64,000 bases of DNA from an uncultured Myxococcales bacterium. GTDB lineage: Bacteria; Myxococcota_A; Bradymonadia; UBA7976; VGTA01. A model generated the notes under the pieces. It did not search any database and was not told the origin of the DNA. It was given only the letters and a program-made list of their open reading frames with translations. Made by a program: the position numbers and the translations under genes. Positions 18,302 to 26,843 of the stretch are shown here, one piece after another. The stretch covers positions 22,106 to 86,105 of the forward strand of contig CAKZRU010000097.1 of the NCBI GenBank assembly GCA_937146725.1, written 5' to 3'. The first letter of the stretch is position 1, and every line of letters starts with the position of its first letter.

Positions 18302-19366
18302 ATGGTTCTTCGTCGAGTCAAATCTAAACTCCAAGCTGATCTTCATTTAATCGAGCAGAGTGAAGAACAAAAAATGCTTTCAGATACTTTGCATGCTTGG
18401 GCGCAAACGACAATTGCTCCTTTTGCCCAGCATTGGGATGAAGAACAAGAGCTACCCATCAATGTACTTAGAGAAGCGGAGGAGCTAGGGCTTTATTCTA
18501 TATCAGTTAAGGAAAAACTTGGTGGCTCAGAAATGGGATATACCGCCGCCTTGACTGCCGTAGAAGCTCTTGCTCAATATGAACCAAGTCTTGCTCTTAA
18601 AGTAGCACTTTTAAATGGTCCTATTGCTTCCTTGTGGCCGGAAGAACTACCCTTAAGTGAAGCCACTTGGGCAAATGATACTTTACAAATCAATGGTGCC
18701 GGCGCTACCGGACAACTCACCGATGTTCCATGGGGAGAAAGTGCTCATTGGCTGTTTTTACCTCAAGGCGATCGCCTTTATCTCATTGATTTACAAAGTG
18801 ATAAGGTGAGCCTTAAGCCGCAGAAAGATCGTCTTGGTTTAAGATGTGCTGAATGGGTAAACTTAACTTTTGAAGGCGCTCCCACACTTGCATATCCATT
18901 GAGAAGACGTAATCGTTTAAAGGCCCAAGCATGGATGAATCTTGGTTGGAGTGCTATTGCGATCGGTGCTGGTAAAGCCGGTATTCAAGAAGGCATAAAC
19001 TATGCTACTGAAAGAAAGCAGTTTGGCCAACCAATCAGCGAATTTCAAGCGATACAATGGATGATTGCGGATAGTGTCACCGAATTAGATGCGGCCCGTT
19101 TACTCATGTTTGAAGCAGCCAAAGCGTTAGAATCTGGTGAAGACTGGGATGTGCGCGAAGGTGCTCGTTTAGCTGCTCAGGCAAGACTTTTAGCCGCTGA
19201 AGCAAGCCATCAAGCTTGTGATCGTGGCTTACAAATGCATGGTGGCTATGGGTTCACCAGAGAATATGCAGTTGAACGCTATTGGCGAGATGTACAAAGA
19301 GTTTATCCCGCCAAAGGTAAAGAGATCTTGGAGCGTTTAATCCTTAATGGCTTAAACTTTGACTAA
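18302..19366 (+). CDS. Acyl-CoA dehydrogenase-family flavoprotein lacking the usual catalytic Glu
   Basis: 354 residues, a little short for the family. The N-terminal helical domain (about 20-120) is recognisable, the middle beta domain is shortened, and the C-terminal domain has the standard motifs AIGAGKAGIQEGINYATERKQ, FGQPISEFQAIQ and QMHGGYGFTREYAVERYWRD. At the usual catalytic position, where most members read YEGT (Glu as base), this protein reads VYPAKGKEI. A base might be supplied from another helix, as in isovaleryl- and long-chain-specific enzymes, or the protein may use another chemistry. It is monocistronic by appearance and unlike the GcdH at 59.9 kb. Confidence 0.85.
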   Translation: MVLRRVKSKLQADLHLIEQSEEQKMLSDTLHAWAQTTIAPFAQHWDEEQELPINVLREAEELGLYSISVKEKLGGSEMGYTAALTAVEALAQYEPSLALKVALLNGPIASLWPEELPLSEATWANDTLQINGAGATGQLTDVPWGESAHWLFLPQGDRLYLIDLQSDKVSLKPQKDRLGLRCAEWVNLTFEGAPTLAYPLRRRNRLKAQAWMNLGWSAIAIGAGKAGIQEGINYATERKQFGQPISEFQAIQWMIADSVTELDAARLLMFEAAKALESGEDWDVREGARLAAQARLLAAEASHQACDRGLQMHGGYGFTREYAVERYWRDVQRVYPAKGKEILERLILNGLNFD

Positions 19367-19386
19367 TTAATCACTCAATTTATACT
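19359..19386 (+). promoter_or_regulatory. Sigma-70 promoter for the repeat lipoprotein gene
   Basis: TTGACT (19359-19364), 16-bp spacer, TATACT (19381-19386); each hexamer matches consensus at 5 of 6. The -35 overlaps the stop region of the dehydrogenase gene. Initiation near 19393 leaves a short leader containing AAAGGAC before the ATG at 19414. Confidence 0.6.
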
Positions 19387-19413
19387 TATCCTCTTGATTC
19401 TAAAGGACTTAAA

Positions 19414-20382
19414 ATGTTTAAGCCTCAAAAAAACTTATATTCACTATTGTGTATTGCCCTCAGTGTTTTTACTTTTGCCTGTGATGATACTGATGAAGTT
19501 GATAATACAACTCTGATGGTTTCTGGTACTGAAATGGCGGGTACCATGATCGCCGGTACTGAAATGGCGGGCACCATGATCGCCGGTACTGAAATGGCGG
19601 GTACCATGATCGCCGGTACCGAAATGGCAGGCAGCATGATCGCTGGTACTGAAATGGCAGGCAGCATGATCGCCGGTACCGAAATGGCAGGCAGCATGAT
19701 CGCTGGTACTGATATGGCGGGGATGACCATGACACCTCCCGATTGCTCTACCTCAAGTATTGAGGCACCTTGTATGGTCAGCATTTACAGCGCTCGTCAA
19801 CCAAGCTTGGTGCCAGATTTAACCTCTGTTCAAATTGAAGGGGTGATCACTGGTGTGCGCATCAATGACGAGGGCAATGCCTCTCATATTGTTATGCAAG
19901 ACCCCGCCGGTGGAGCATATAGTGGTATTTGGGTATATCTAAATGACAATGAAATGGAAGCCCTACCCATCCTAAATGTTGGTGAAAGTATTGTTCTATC
20001 TGGTCAAGTTGAAGACTATTTTGGACAACGACAAATCAACACGGTCACTGCGATTAGCCAATTGGGCGCAGGTGCTGTGGTTAATTCTATGTTAGTTAAT
20101 GCTGCCGATGTCGCTACTAACGGCATTAATGCAGAATCTATGGAAGGCGTGTTAGTCACTGTACAGCAGGTCAGTGTTGAAGCAATTAACCCAGTTGCTG
20201 GACCCGGTGATATGGATCCCACAAATGAATTTGTTGTGACCGGAAACCTTAAAGTTGATGATTTCTTTTTCAGTTACATTCTGCCCATGGTCGGTCAACA
20301 ATACACAAGCATCACTGGTGTAATGAGACTGGGTAATGGTGATTATAAGCTCATTCCTCGCAGTGTAAGTGATATTCAATAA
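19414..20382 (+). CDS. Repeat lipoprotein with OB-fold-like domain
   Basis: 322 residues. The signal peptide ends VFTFAC, so the mature start is Cys-Asp-Asp, as in the protease at 14963. Residues about 38-105 are seven 10-residue repeats (GTEMAGTMIA and GTEMAGSMIA variants). A globular part follows: IEGVITGVRINDEGNASHIVMQ, then GIWVYLNDN and VGESIVLSGQVEDYFGQRQI. This is the beta-rich OB-fold-like module found in secreted nucleases and in surface lipoproteins. No nuclease catalytic domain is present here, so binding is more likely than hydrolysis. It has its own promoter and no co-directional partner within 70 bp. Confidence 0.75.
   Translation: MFKPQKNLYSLLCIALSVFTFACDDTDEVDNTTLMVSGTEMAGTMIAGTEMAGTMIAGTEMAGTMIAGTEMAGSMIAGTEMAGSMIAGTEMAGSMIAGTDMAGMTMTPPDCSTSSIEAPCMVSIYSARQPSLVPDLTSVQIEGVITGVRINDEGNASHIVMQDPAGGAYSGIWVYLNDNEMEALPILNVGESIVLSGQVEDYFGQRQINTVTAISQLGAGAVVNSMLVNAADVATNGINAESMEGVLVTVQQVSVEAINPVAGPGDMDPTNEFVVTGNLKVDDFFFSYILPMVGQQYTSITGVMRLGNGDYKLIPRSVSDIQ
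19525..19728 (+). repeat. 30-bp near-perfect coding tandem repeat, about 6.8 copies
   Basis: Units start at 19525, 19555, 19585, 19615, 19645, 19675 and (partial) 19705. Copies 1-3 encode GTEMAGTMIA, copies 4-6 GTEMAGSMIA, and the last is GTDMAGM. Differences are mostly silent. Confidence 0.9.
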
Positions 20383-20390
20383 TTGACCTT

Positions 20391-20416
20391 AGTTCAATTA
20401 AACGACAGTTCAATTA
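20391..20416 (+). repeat. Direct repeat AGTTCAATTA, 16-bp period
   Basis: Exact 10-bp copies at 20391-20400 and 20407-20416, between the repeat lipoprotein stop and the next start. The spacing would place both on one face of the helix only approximately, so an operator is possible but unproven. Confidence 0.4.
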
Positions 20417-20453
20417 CACTCAAACTCGTTAGACTCGATCGGTTTATTATACG

Positions 20454-21236
20454 ATGCACAATAGCATTCCCCTAAGCTCGATCCATGATAAATCTTTTAA
20501 AGCGCGTCGTGAGCTACTTGAGCAAGCACAAGATTTCGGCTTTGCGCTTATTGAAGTAGATGAGCTCAAGCATATTGAAGCGCTTAATACCGGAATTGAA
20601 GAAGCTCAAAAGTTAGGAAGCTTTAGGTTTCCACCGATCAATGTAGAGCGTATTGAATATAGCGAAGTGCATCGAACTGTTTTTAAGGCTTTATTTTCGA
20701 TCGCATTAGAATGCTTGTCCTTATTGACTGAGCAAGATGAGCATATTTCTACCCAAGTAAACGCACTTTTTAGCGAATCTGAGCATGAGCCCTTTCCGCT
20801 TCATCATGATTTTCATCCCACTTTTTTTAATCTGTTTAATTATGATCATGGAGCGCTTAATACACACCAAGATCGTGGTTTGATTACTATTATCCATATT
20901 CAGCCACCCAATACTGATCTTGAACATAAAAGTGCTTTATGGATAGAAGGCGCTGACCAAAAGTGGCGCTCAGGTGATGCAGTGATACATGCAAAACAGA
21001 GTGAAAAAGTTCATGCTAAATATGTGCTTATGCTTGTTGGAGAAGAGGGGGAGCGTTTATTTAGTACTTGTGGCCTTGAGGGAGTATATGCTGCCGATCA
21101 CAGTGTCAGAGTTCATCCAGAAGGTGAGTTCATTGAATATTCACATCATCAAAGAGATCCCGACTCACAAGCAGAGTTAAATCGATTAAGTGCAGCATTA
21201 ATCCTGCAGAAAACAATTCCAGATTCCATCAACTAA
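20454..21236 (+). CDS. Probable 2-oxoglutarate/Fe(II) oxygenase-fold protein
   Basis: 260 residues without signal peptide. The C-terminal half has the double-stranded beta-helix layout of the isopenicillin-N-synthase-like oxygenases. It shows an iron-ligand pair in NTHQDRGLITIIH (H-x-D), then RSGDAVIHAKQSEKVHAKYVLML, where the distal His is followed by a strand. A clear 2-oxoglutarate Arg is not evident, although R202 in GEEGERLF may serve. The N-terminal helix region resembles the same family (RELLEQAQDFGFALIEV). Substrate unknown. The ATG lies only 4 bp after TTTATTATAC and has no Shine-Dalgarno, so the start could be leaderless. Confidence 0.6.
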   Translation: MHNSIPLSSIHDKSFKARRELLEQAQDFGFALIEVDELKHIEALNTGIEEAQKLGSFRFPPINVERIEYSEVHRTVFKALFSIALECLSLLTEQDEHISTQVNALFSESEHEPFPLHHDFHPTFFNLFNYDHGALNTHQDRGLITIIHIQPPNTDLEHKSALWIEGADQKWRSGDAVIHAKQSEKVHAKYVLMLVGEEGERLFSTCGLEGVYAADHSVRVHPEGEFIEYSHHQRDPDSQAELNRLSAALILQKTIPDSIN

Positions 21237-21328
21237 ACCACACATTACGAGTCACAAGTTCATCATCATCCTTAAGTCTGCTTGCATTTTAGGTAAGCTA
21301 GGGCTAAAACACCGCTAGATCTTCTCCC

Positions 21329-21334
21329 TATAAT
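21329..21334 (+). promoter_or_regulatory. Perfect TATAAT -10 element upstream of mtnP
   Basis: TATAAT at 21329-21334 has no good -35 at 16-18 bp. Initiation would be near 21341, giving a leader of about 14 nt. A SAM-riboswitch core was looked for in the 118-bp spacer and not seen. Confidence 0.3.
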
Positions 21335-21354
21335 TCTGCAAGAGAAAACAAGTG

Positions 21355-22275
21355 ATGTCTCAGATGATTTTAGACAAGAATAATCAAGTAATAGAACCGG
21401 TTACTTTGGCGGTCATCGGTGGCAGTGGTTTATATCAAATAGATTCACTAAAGGACATTACTCAAGTTCAAGTTGAAACGCCCTTTGGTTCGCCCTCTGA
21501 TGAGTTTATGGTGGGCCGTCTTGGTGCTTTAAGAGTAGCCTTTTTACCTCGGCATGCCAAAGGACATAAGCTTCTTCCATCCGAAATCAACTACAAAGCG
21601 AATATGTGGGCAATTAAAAAGCTAGGTGCCCGTTTCGTTTTAAGTGTTTCTGCTGTGGGCTCTTTACAAGAAGAAGTCGCGCCTGGCCACTTGGTTTGCC
21701 CTGATCAATTTATAGATAGAACCTATAAAAGAGATAATACTTTTTTTGGTGAGGGAATTGTTGGTCATATTTCTTTTGGTGACCCGATCGATCCCAAACT
21801 GGCGACCTTGGTGTATGAAGCAGCACATGAAGTATGCACCACAACAGTGCATCAAGGTGGTACTTATGTCTGTATAGAGGGGCCAACATTTTCAACTCGG
21901 GCAGAATCTCTACTTTTTAAAGCTGCAGGCGCCAAAGTGATTGGCATGACCAACTTGCCTGAAGCTCGTTTAGCGCGAGAAGCTGAACTTGCATATGCAA
22001 CCCTTGCGCTATCTACTGATTATGACTGTTGGCATGAAGAACATGATGAAGTCAGTGTTGCTTCTGTTCTTGAAGTTATGAAAGCGAATATTGCCCAGGC
22101 TCGTGCTGTCATTGTCGCCTTTGCAGCAAAACTAGAGGCTCACGCCGATGAAGAGTTTATGTCTCATAGTGCTCTTGGTGGTGGTTTGGCCATTATGACA
22201 GCCAAAGAGCTTATTCCTAAAGAGACCTTGCAAAAGGTGGACCTTCTTTTTGGTCACTATCTCTCACCCAAATAA
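21355..22275 (+). CDS. mtnP: S-methyl-5'-thioadenosine phosphorylase
   Basis: 306 residues from ATG at 21355 (GTG at 21352 is in frame; AGAGAA lies 8 nt before the ATG). The enzyme splits methylthioadenosine into adenine and methylthioribose-1-phosphate in the methionine and polyamine salvage cycle. Visible family motifs are AVIGGSGLY (phosphate loop), LPRHAKGHKLLPSEINY, YVCIEGPTFSTRAES and GMTNLPEARLAREAELAYA. SerGly and Asn/Asp pairs typical of the purine subsites are kept (STDYDCWH, where an Asp follows). Length fits a trimeric MTAP. The next gene, 67 bp on, is a PfkB kinase, a known recurrent neighbour. Confidence 0.93.
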   Translation: MSQMILDKNNQVIEPVTLAVIGGSGLYQIDSLKDITQVQVETPFGSPSDEFMVGRLGALRVAFLPRHAKGHKLLPSEINYKANMWAIKKLGARFVLSVSAVGSLQEEVAPGHLVCPDQFIDRTYKRDNTFFGEGIVGHISFGDPIDPKLATLVYEAAHEVCTTTVHQGGTYVCIEGPTFSTRAESLLFKAAGAKVIGMTNLPEARLAREAELAYATLALSTDYDCWHEEHDEVSVASVLEVMKANIAQARAVIVAFAAKLEAHADEEFMSHSALGGGLAIMTAKELIPKETLQKVDLLFGHYLSPK

Positions 22276-22342
22276 CATAAACCCATTAATATATAATTGA
22301 TTATAATTATTTAAGTAATTACTGACCAAAGAGAGTTCAGCC

Positions 22343-23257
22343 ATGAATGATGCAAAGATTTTAATTGTAGGCTCCGTTGCCTTTGATGATGTTGAAACCC
22401 CCGCTGGACGAAGACCTAATTCGCTTGGTGGTTCTGCTAATTATTTTGCGGTTGGCGCAAGTCATTTTGCGCCGATTCAGCTCGTCGCTGTTGTGGGAGA
22501 AGACTTTCCAAGCGAACATGTTGAAGCGCTTAAAGAGCGTGGTGTTGATCTAGAAGGACTAGAAACAGTCAGTGGAAACACCTTCTTTTGGAGAGGACGG
22601 TATGCCGCTGACTTTGGAGATGCTGAAACACTTGATACTCAACTCAATGTTTTTGCCGACTTTCAGCCTAAAATTCCGCAAAGCTACCAAGAAACTGATT
22701 ATCTGTTCTTAGGAAATATTCACCCTGCACTTCAAGAGGAAGTTGTGGATCAAGTGAAGGCTCCAAAACTGATCGGCTGCGATACAATGAACTTTTGGAT
22801 CACTGGTGAGCCAGAAGCCCTTGCAAAGCTCCTCAAAAAAATTGACTTACTCGTTATCAATGAGGGAGAGGCTAGGTTGCTTTCAGGTGAAAAGCACATC
22901 CCTAAAGCTGTAGAAAAGATCTGTGCAATGGGTCCAAAAATTATTGTGATCAAGAAGGGTAGCCATGGAGCCGCTCTTTATCATCCAGAAGGACAATTCT
23001 TTGTGCCTGCCTTCCCTTTAGAGACTCTCAAGGATCCTACCGGTGCCGGTGATAGCTTTGCTTCTGGTTTAATGGGATATATCGCCCAAAAAGACTCGAC
23101 TGACCTAAAAACATTCAAGACAGCTCTTCTTTATGGAACTGTGATGGCTTCTTTTGCTTGTGAAGAGTTTTCTTTTGATCGCACAATCAAGCTTACTCAA
23201 GAAGAAATCACAGATCGCTTCAATGCTTTGAAAGCAATGATTACGATCGAGGATTAA
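22343..23257 (+). CDS. PfkB-family sugar/nucleoside kinase
   Basis: 304 residues of the ribokinase (PfkB) fold. It shows SLGGSANYFAVGASHF near the N-terminus, the lid strand region TFFWRGRY, and the C-terminal signature DPTGAGDSFASGLMGYI with catalytic Asp in GAGD. A second PfkB hallmark, IIVIKKGSHGAALY, is also clear. Substrate is not determined by sequence alone. Its position after mtnP suggests it acts on a product of methylthioadenosine or adenosine salvage, for instance adenosine or ribose. The start has only a weak GAGAG. Possible co-transcription with mtnP. Confidence 0.88.
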   Translation: MNDAKILIVGSVAFDDVETPAGRRPNSLGGSANYFAVGASHFAPIQLVAVVGEDFPSEHVEALKERGVDLEGLETVSGNTFFWRGRYAADFGDAETLDTQLNVFADFQPKIPQSYQETDYLFLGNIHPALQEEVVDQVKAPKLIGCDTMNFWITGEPEALAKLLKKIDLLVINEGEARLLSGEKHIPKAVEKICAMGPKIIVIKKGSHGAALYHPEGQFFVPAFPLETLKDPTGAGDSFASGLMGYIAQKDSTDLKTFKTALLYGTVMASFACEEFSFDRTIKLTQEEITDRFNALKAMITIED

Positions 23258-23352
23258 TCAAAAAAAGTCTCGATTATTCAACAAATCATAAGCATACTCT
23301 CTCTGCTCAATACTTGTCCCAAAATTAAGTATGGTTTTAGAGGAGTTTTCAA

Positions 23353-24558
23353 ATGTTTCGCTTACTTGTAACCGGTGGTATCTCTCTGATCTTCACCCTA
23401 ATTTGTGTACTCACCTATACAACCGTGAGTGATCACACTCATACCGAAGTTGAATTACAACTGCATGAACGGCTAAAAGGAGCACATCAAAGTATTACTC
23501 ACTTGCAACAGTTAAGCCATTCGGCAACCTTAGCACGCGCTGAACAAATTGCCCAAGATCGCACATTGGTTTCTGCGCTTTCAACTAAGATAAAGAGTAA
23601 AACAGCCTTAGAAGACTACCAAAGTCGTCATGAAGCGGTCTTTGAGATTGTTAAGCAATGGAAAGAGCGTTTTATTAGGCAAAGCCAACAAAGCTTAAGC
23701 CATGAGCCGGGCAAGCTTGAAGACTGGAATGTAATGAAGCCCTACTTCTTTACAGTTACAGATCAACATGGCTTGATCGTCGCTGATATGAATAACAAAC
23801 GTAGCTTTGCTAAGGATGAAAAAGGTTCAGAATATACTCGTTTATTTGAGAAATATCCGGTCCTGAAGTCCGCTGTACAAAACGAGGGCGAAAGCTTTTA
23901 TGATGTATGGGATGTAGGCCATCAGCTTGTTGTAGGCGTCTCACCCGTTCGCAAAAATGATCAAGTGATCGGTTTGGTGGTGATTGGTTACCATATTAAT
24001 CAAAGCTCAGAGGAATATAAGCGCTCTCTTTTTGCTGATGTTGGTTATTTATTTCAAGGTAAGCTTCAGGGAAGTTCCACCTTAGGTAAAGAAGAAGCCA
24101 CGCTTGAGCAAAATGCAAAAGCATTGATTGAGACCTATCAAAACTCGCCCTTAACACCGATTAAGGTTGAACTAGAAAAAAGAACTATTTTGCTCAGACT
24201 AGGTAAGGTAGGTGGTTATAAAAGCGCTGAAAATATCTATTTCTTTGTTGCAGTAAATTGGAGTGATACCCTTGCGAATGCGACTAGTATTCGTGAAGTT
24301 TTGATCATTTACCAAGTCATTGGCTTATTGATGATTCTCTTTGTTTTCTGGTTTGGAATGCACTACTTTGTGACTCCCATTAAGGACATTGAAGAAGGTG
24401 TCATTAAAGTGACCAATGGTGACCTAAAGTATTGGTTTAGTTATGAAGTAGGCTCAACAGATATCAGTCCTACTCTGTCACAGCATCTTGATATTATGGT
24501 GAGTAAATTATCAGGTCGTGAAATGCCTGAAATGTCTAATGAAGAGGATCAGCAGTGA
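23353..24558 (+). CDS. Membrane sensor with Cache-like periplasmic domain and HAMP, no output domain
   Basis: 401 residues: TM1 at about 4-26, a long periplasmic region (27-320) with a coiled-coil-like helix followed by a Cache-like core (PYFFTVTDQHGLIVADMNN, then YDVWDVGHQLVVGVSPVRKND, VIGLVVIGY). TM2 lies at about 318-338 and is followed by a HAMP-like segment (FVTPIKDIEEGVIKVTNGDLKYWF). It stops after about 35 more residues. No kinase, methyl-accepting, GGDEF or phosphatase domain follows, so the signal must pass to another protein. GGAG precedes the ATG. Its stop overlaps the next gene by GTGA, so the next product is the obvious partner. Confidence 0.75.
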   Translation: MFRLLVTGGISLIFTLICVLTYTTVSDHTHTEVELQLHERLKGAHQSITHLQQLSHSATLARAEQIAQDRTLVSALSTKIKSKTALEDYQSRHEAVFEIVKQWKERFIRQSQQSLSHEPGKLEDWNVMKPYFFTVTDQHGLIVADMNNKRSFAKDEKGSEYTRLFEKYPVLKSAVQNEGESFYDVWDVGHQLVVGVSPVRKNDQVIGLVVIGYHINQSSEEYKRSLFADVGYLFQGKLQGSSTLGKEEATLEQNAKALIETYQNSPLTPIKVELEKRTILLRLGKVGGYKSAENIYFFVAVNWSDTLANATSIREVLIIYQVIGLLMILFVFWFGMHYFVTPIKDIEEGVIKVTNGDLKYWFSYEVGSTDISPTLSQHLDIMVSKLSGREMPEMSNEEDQQ

Positions 24559-25763
24559 ACGCTACAAACACGAATCATCGTTTACGTTTGGGTATAGATA
24601 TATTTGCCGAGCATCCTAATCAGTATGCTCAGGATAAAGCGGTTGCTTTGCTTTGTCATGCAGCAAGCGTAACTCAAAACTATACTCATCTGACTGAACT
24701 TGCTTCTCTGGCTAAACTTAATGTTATTCGTTGCTTTGGCCCAGAACATGGGATTTGGGCTGATGCTCAAGATATGGAAGCCGTTGAAGACCAAGAGCAA
24801 TTAGAGCCAAACACTGGTGCTCCGGTAAGCTCATTATACGGACATACCATTGAACAACTGACCCCTAGTAAGGAAAGTTTAGCAGGTGTAGAACTCTTAA
24901 TCATAGATCTACAAGATATTGGTACACGTTATTATACCTATATTTATACCGCTTGTTTATGCACAATGCGCTGCGCGGAGTTGGGTATTAAGGTCTTAAT
25001 TCTTGATCGCCCTAATCCTTTGGGTGGAGTAGAGGTCGAAGGCCGCTATACCGGACAAGACTATTTAAGTTTTGTAGGGATGTGGCCCTTACCTACTCGC
25101 CATGGTCTTACCCTTGCGGAAGTGGTTTCTTTGATCAATCACCGCGAAGGTTGGAATGCTGAAATAGAGGTCATTGAAGTCCAAGGTTGGCAAAGAGAGC
25201 AGCTTCTTTGTGATACCAAGCAAAACTGGGTCATTCCCAGCCCTAACATGCCTTCTTTTGAAGCCATGCTTGTTTATCCTGGTATGTGTCTGATTGAAGG
25301 TACGGAGATGAGTGAGGCTCGCGGAACAACCAAACCTTTTGAATGGGTAGGTGCAGGTTATATTAATCCTTTTGAATGGGCTCAAGCACTCAATGAATTA
25401 AACTTACCGGGGATTCACTTTAGACCGCTTTATTACAAGCCCACCTTTCATAAGTGGTCCCATCAAACCATTGGTGGCGTTCAGCTACACATTACTGATC
25501 CACATAAGGTACACCCCTTGCGCATTGGCTTACACTTGTTAGCAACGACTCGTCGTCTTTATGGAAAGCAACTAGAGTGGCGTAAAAAAGCGTATGAGTT
25601 TGTGGTCGATCGTTTGGCGATTGATTTGTTATTTGGTGATGCTGAAGCCCGACAGCTTATTGATCAGCATGCTAGTCCCGCAGAGATTGATGCTTATTGG
25701 CAAAGCTGTCAAAAAGAAGCCGAACGTTTTAAAGAAGAAAGGGCACCTTTTTTAAGGTACTAA
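24555..25763 (+). CDS. DUF1343 protein, NamZ-type exo-N-acetylmuramidase
   Basis: 402 residues of the DUF1343 family, whose Bacillus member NamZ (YbbC) releases N-acetylmuramic acid from the non-reducing end of muropeptide glycans. Diagnostic pieces include GPEHGIWADAQDMEAV near 55-70, ELLIIDLQDIGTRYYTYIYT, LDRPNPLGG, PSPNMPS and LIEGTEMSEARGT. The start is GTG, overlapping the sensor stop. No signal peptide is visible, unlike many secreted members, so a cytoplasmic role in cell-wall recycling or export by another route must be considered. Overlap with a sensor lacking an output domain hints at regulation by envelope state. Confidence 0.88.
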   Translation: MNATNTNHRLRLGIDIFAEHPNQYAQDKAVALLCHAASVTQNYTHLTELASLAKLNVIRCFGPEHGIWADAQDMEAVEDQEQLEPNTGAPVSSLYGHTIEQLTPSKESLAGVELLIIDLQDIGTRYYTYIYTACLCTMRCAELGIKVLILDRPNPLGGVEVEGRYTGQDYLSFVGMWPLPTRHGLTLAEVVSLINHREGWNAEIEVIEVQGWQREQLLCDTKQNWVIPSPNMPSFEAMLVYPGMCLIEGTEMSEARGTTKPFEWVGAGYINPFEWAQALNELNLPGIHFRPLYYKPTFHKWSHQTIGGVQLHITDPHKVHPLRIGLHLLATTRRLYGKQLEWRKKAYEFVVDRLAIDLLFGDAEARQLIDQHASPAEIDAYWQSCQKEAERFKEERAPFLRY

Positions 25764-25796
25764 TTTTACAATCGTGTTCCGCTCGAATAAGCAAAA

Positions 25797-26843
25797 CTAT
25801 TGAGCCCGAACAAGCTTGCCCGCTTGTAATTTAATCTGCTCGCTTGCTTTAACTGAGCCATCTTTCTTTAAATGATCGACTTTAAGAGTACTTGCTGACT
25901 TTTGGCCAATCATCGTAAAGCGAGTTTGCTCGGGATATGGCCAACCATGAATATATCTAATATATTTAACGCTTGGATTAATCTGATCACCAAATAGAAC
26001 AATTTCCGTATCGGTCACCAAAATGAGTTCATTTCTCTGATCTCCTACCCAATCATGAGCAAGCTCTTTGATCACTTTAAAGGGGGGGACTTCATCTTGG
26101 TAAATGAGTTTAAAAAGCTGAGCACCACCAAAAATATAGCTAACTTGCTCAACTGAATTACGCCCATCTACAATATGTGTTGCATAAACAGAGTCATCAC
26201 CAGACCGATCTTGGTCATAAAAAACAGCCGCTAACTTAACTTCTGAGCCATATATCCAAGACAGCTCAGACAGCGGAATCTTAATTTCAATTGTATATGT
26301 GTTCGCAGTAAAAGCGCTTTTAATCTCTGCTTGGCTTTGCGATGAACGATTCAGTTTATAGCTAAAATAATAGCCTTGATTACTTTGCTCAGTTTTATCT
26401 TGTTTACGTTTTGATTGATAAAATAAGCTGTCTTTTTTATTGGTCTTTTGTTTCTTGGCTCGCTTAGACCTCTTTTGATTAAGCGTAAGCTCGATTATGC
26501 TACGCTGGGTGCGGAGTTGCTGACTAGCACCTTGTAAGGTAATCACAACTCGGTCTCCTCGGCGAGCTCCGATCAACTCTGAGTCATGACAATCAATCCC
26601 AAAATAAATAAAGTCCTTGTTATAGGCTACTCTCATTCCACCTTGAAAGTCATCCATATCAGCAATGGTCCCTTTGAGCAGATACTCAGCTGACTGACGT
26701 CTCATTTGTGTCCAATCGCTAAGGTTCCCATCGATGATAAGACGATCATTAGCAATAGGCTCTAAGTTTTCAAGAGCAAAAGCGCTTGGGCTCAAAAAGC
26801 ATCCTAGTATGGTAATTATCAAGCTTTTTAAGACATCTTGCAT
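25797..26843 (-). CDS. Secreted protein with CBM9/DOMON-like sugar-binding domain
   Basis: 348 residues. A signal peptide core is seen at about 8-23 (SLIITILGCFLSPSAFA). From residue 30 the text reads RLIIDGNLSDWTQM, the typical opening of CBM9/DOMON-like domains. Strands follow: MRVAYNKDFIYFGIDCHD, then GDRVVITLQG and YTIEIKIPLSELSW. A Lys-rich linker (RSKRAKKQKTNKKDS) interrupts the domain near 130. The final 90 residues are of unknown fold. It follows the sigma-54 activator by 36 bp and may be its target or co-expressed partner. The ATG is preceded by AGAGAGG that is supplied by a repeated 13-bp unit. Confidence 0.7.
   Translation of the reverse strand: MQDVLKSLIITILGCFLSPSAFALENLEPIANDRLIIDGNLSDWTQMRRQSAEYLLKGTIADMDDFQGGMRVAYNKDFIYFGIDCHDSELIGARRGDRVVITLQGASQQLRTQRSIIELTLNQKRSKRAKKQKTNKKDSLFYQSKRKQDKTEQSNQGYYFSYKLNRSSQSQAEIKSAFTANTYTIEIKIPLSELSWIYGSEVKLAAVFYDQDRSGDDSVYATHIVDGRNSVEQVSYIFGGAQLFKLIYQDEVPPFKVIKELAHDWVGDQRNELILVTDTEIVLFGDQINPSVKYIRYIHGWPYPEQTRFTMIGQKSASTLKVDHLKKDGSVKASEQIKLQAGKLVRAQ

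Noticed and set aside
19425..19784. Minus-strand frames with VPAISVPAIM-type repeats across the repeat lipoprotein
   Set aside because: They are shadows of the 30-bp coding repeat, have no start signal, and the plus-strand protein has a lipobox and promoter.
21237..21354. SAM riboswitch upstream of mtnP
   Set aside because: The pairing core (including the conserved GAUGAAA-like and CCGGCAAC-type segments) is not present.
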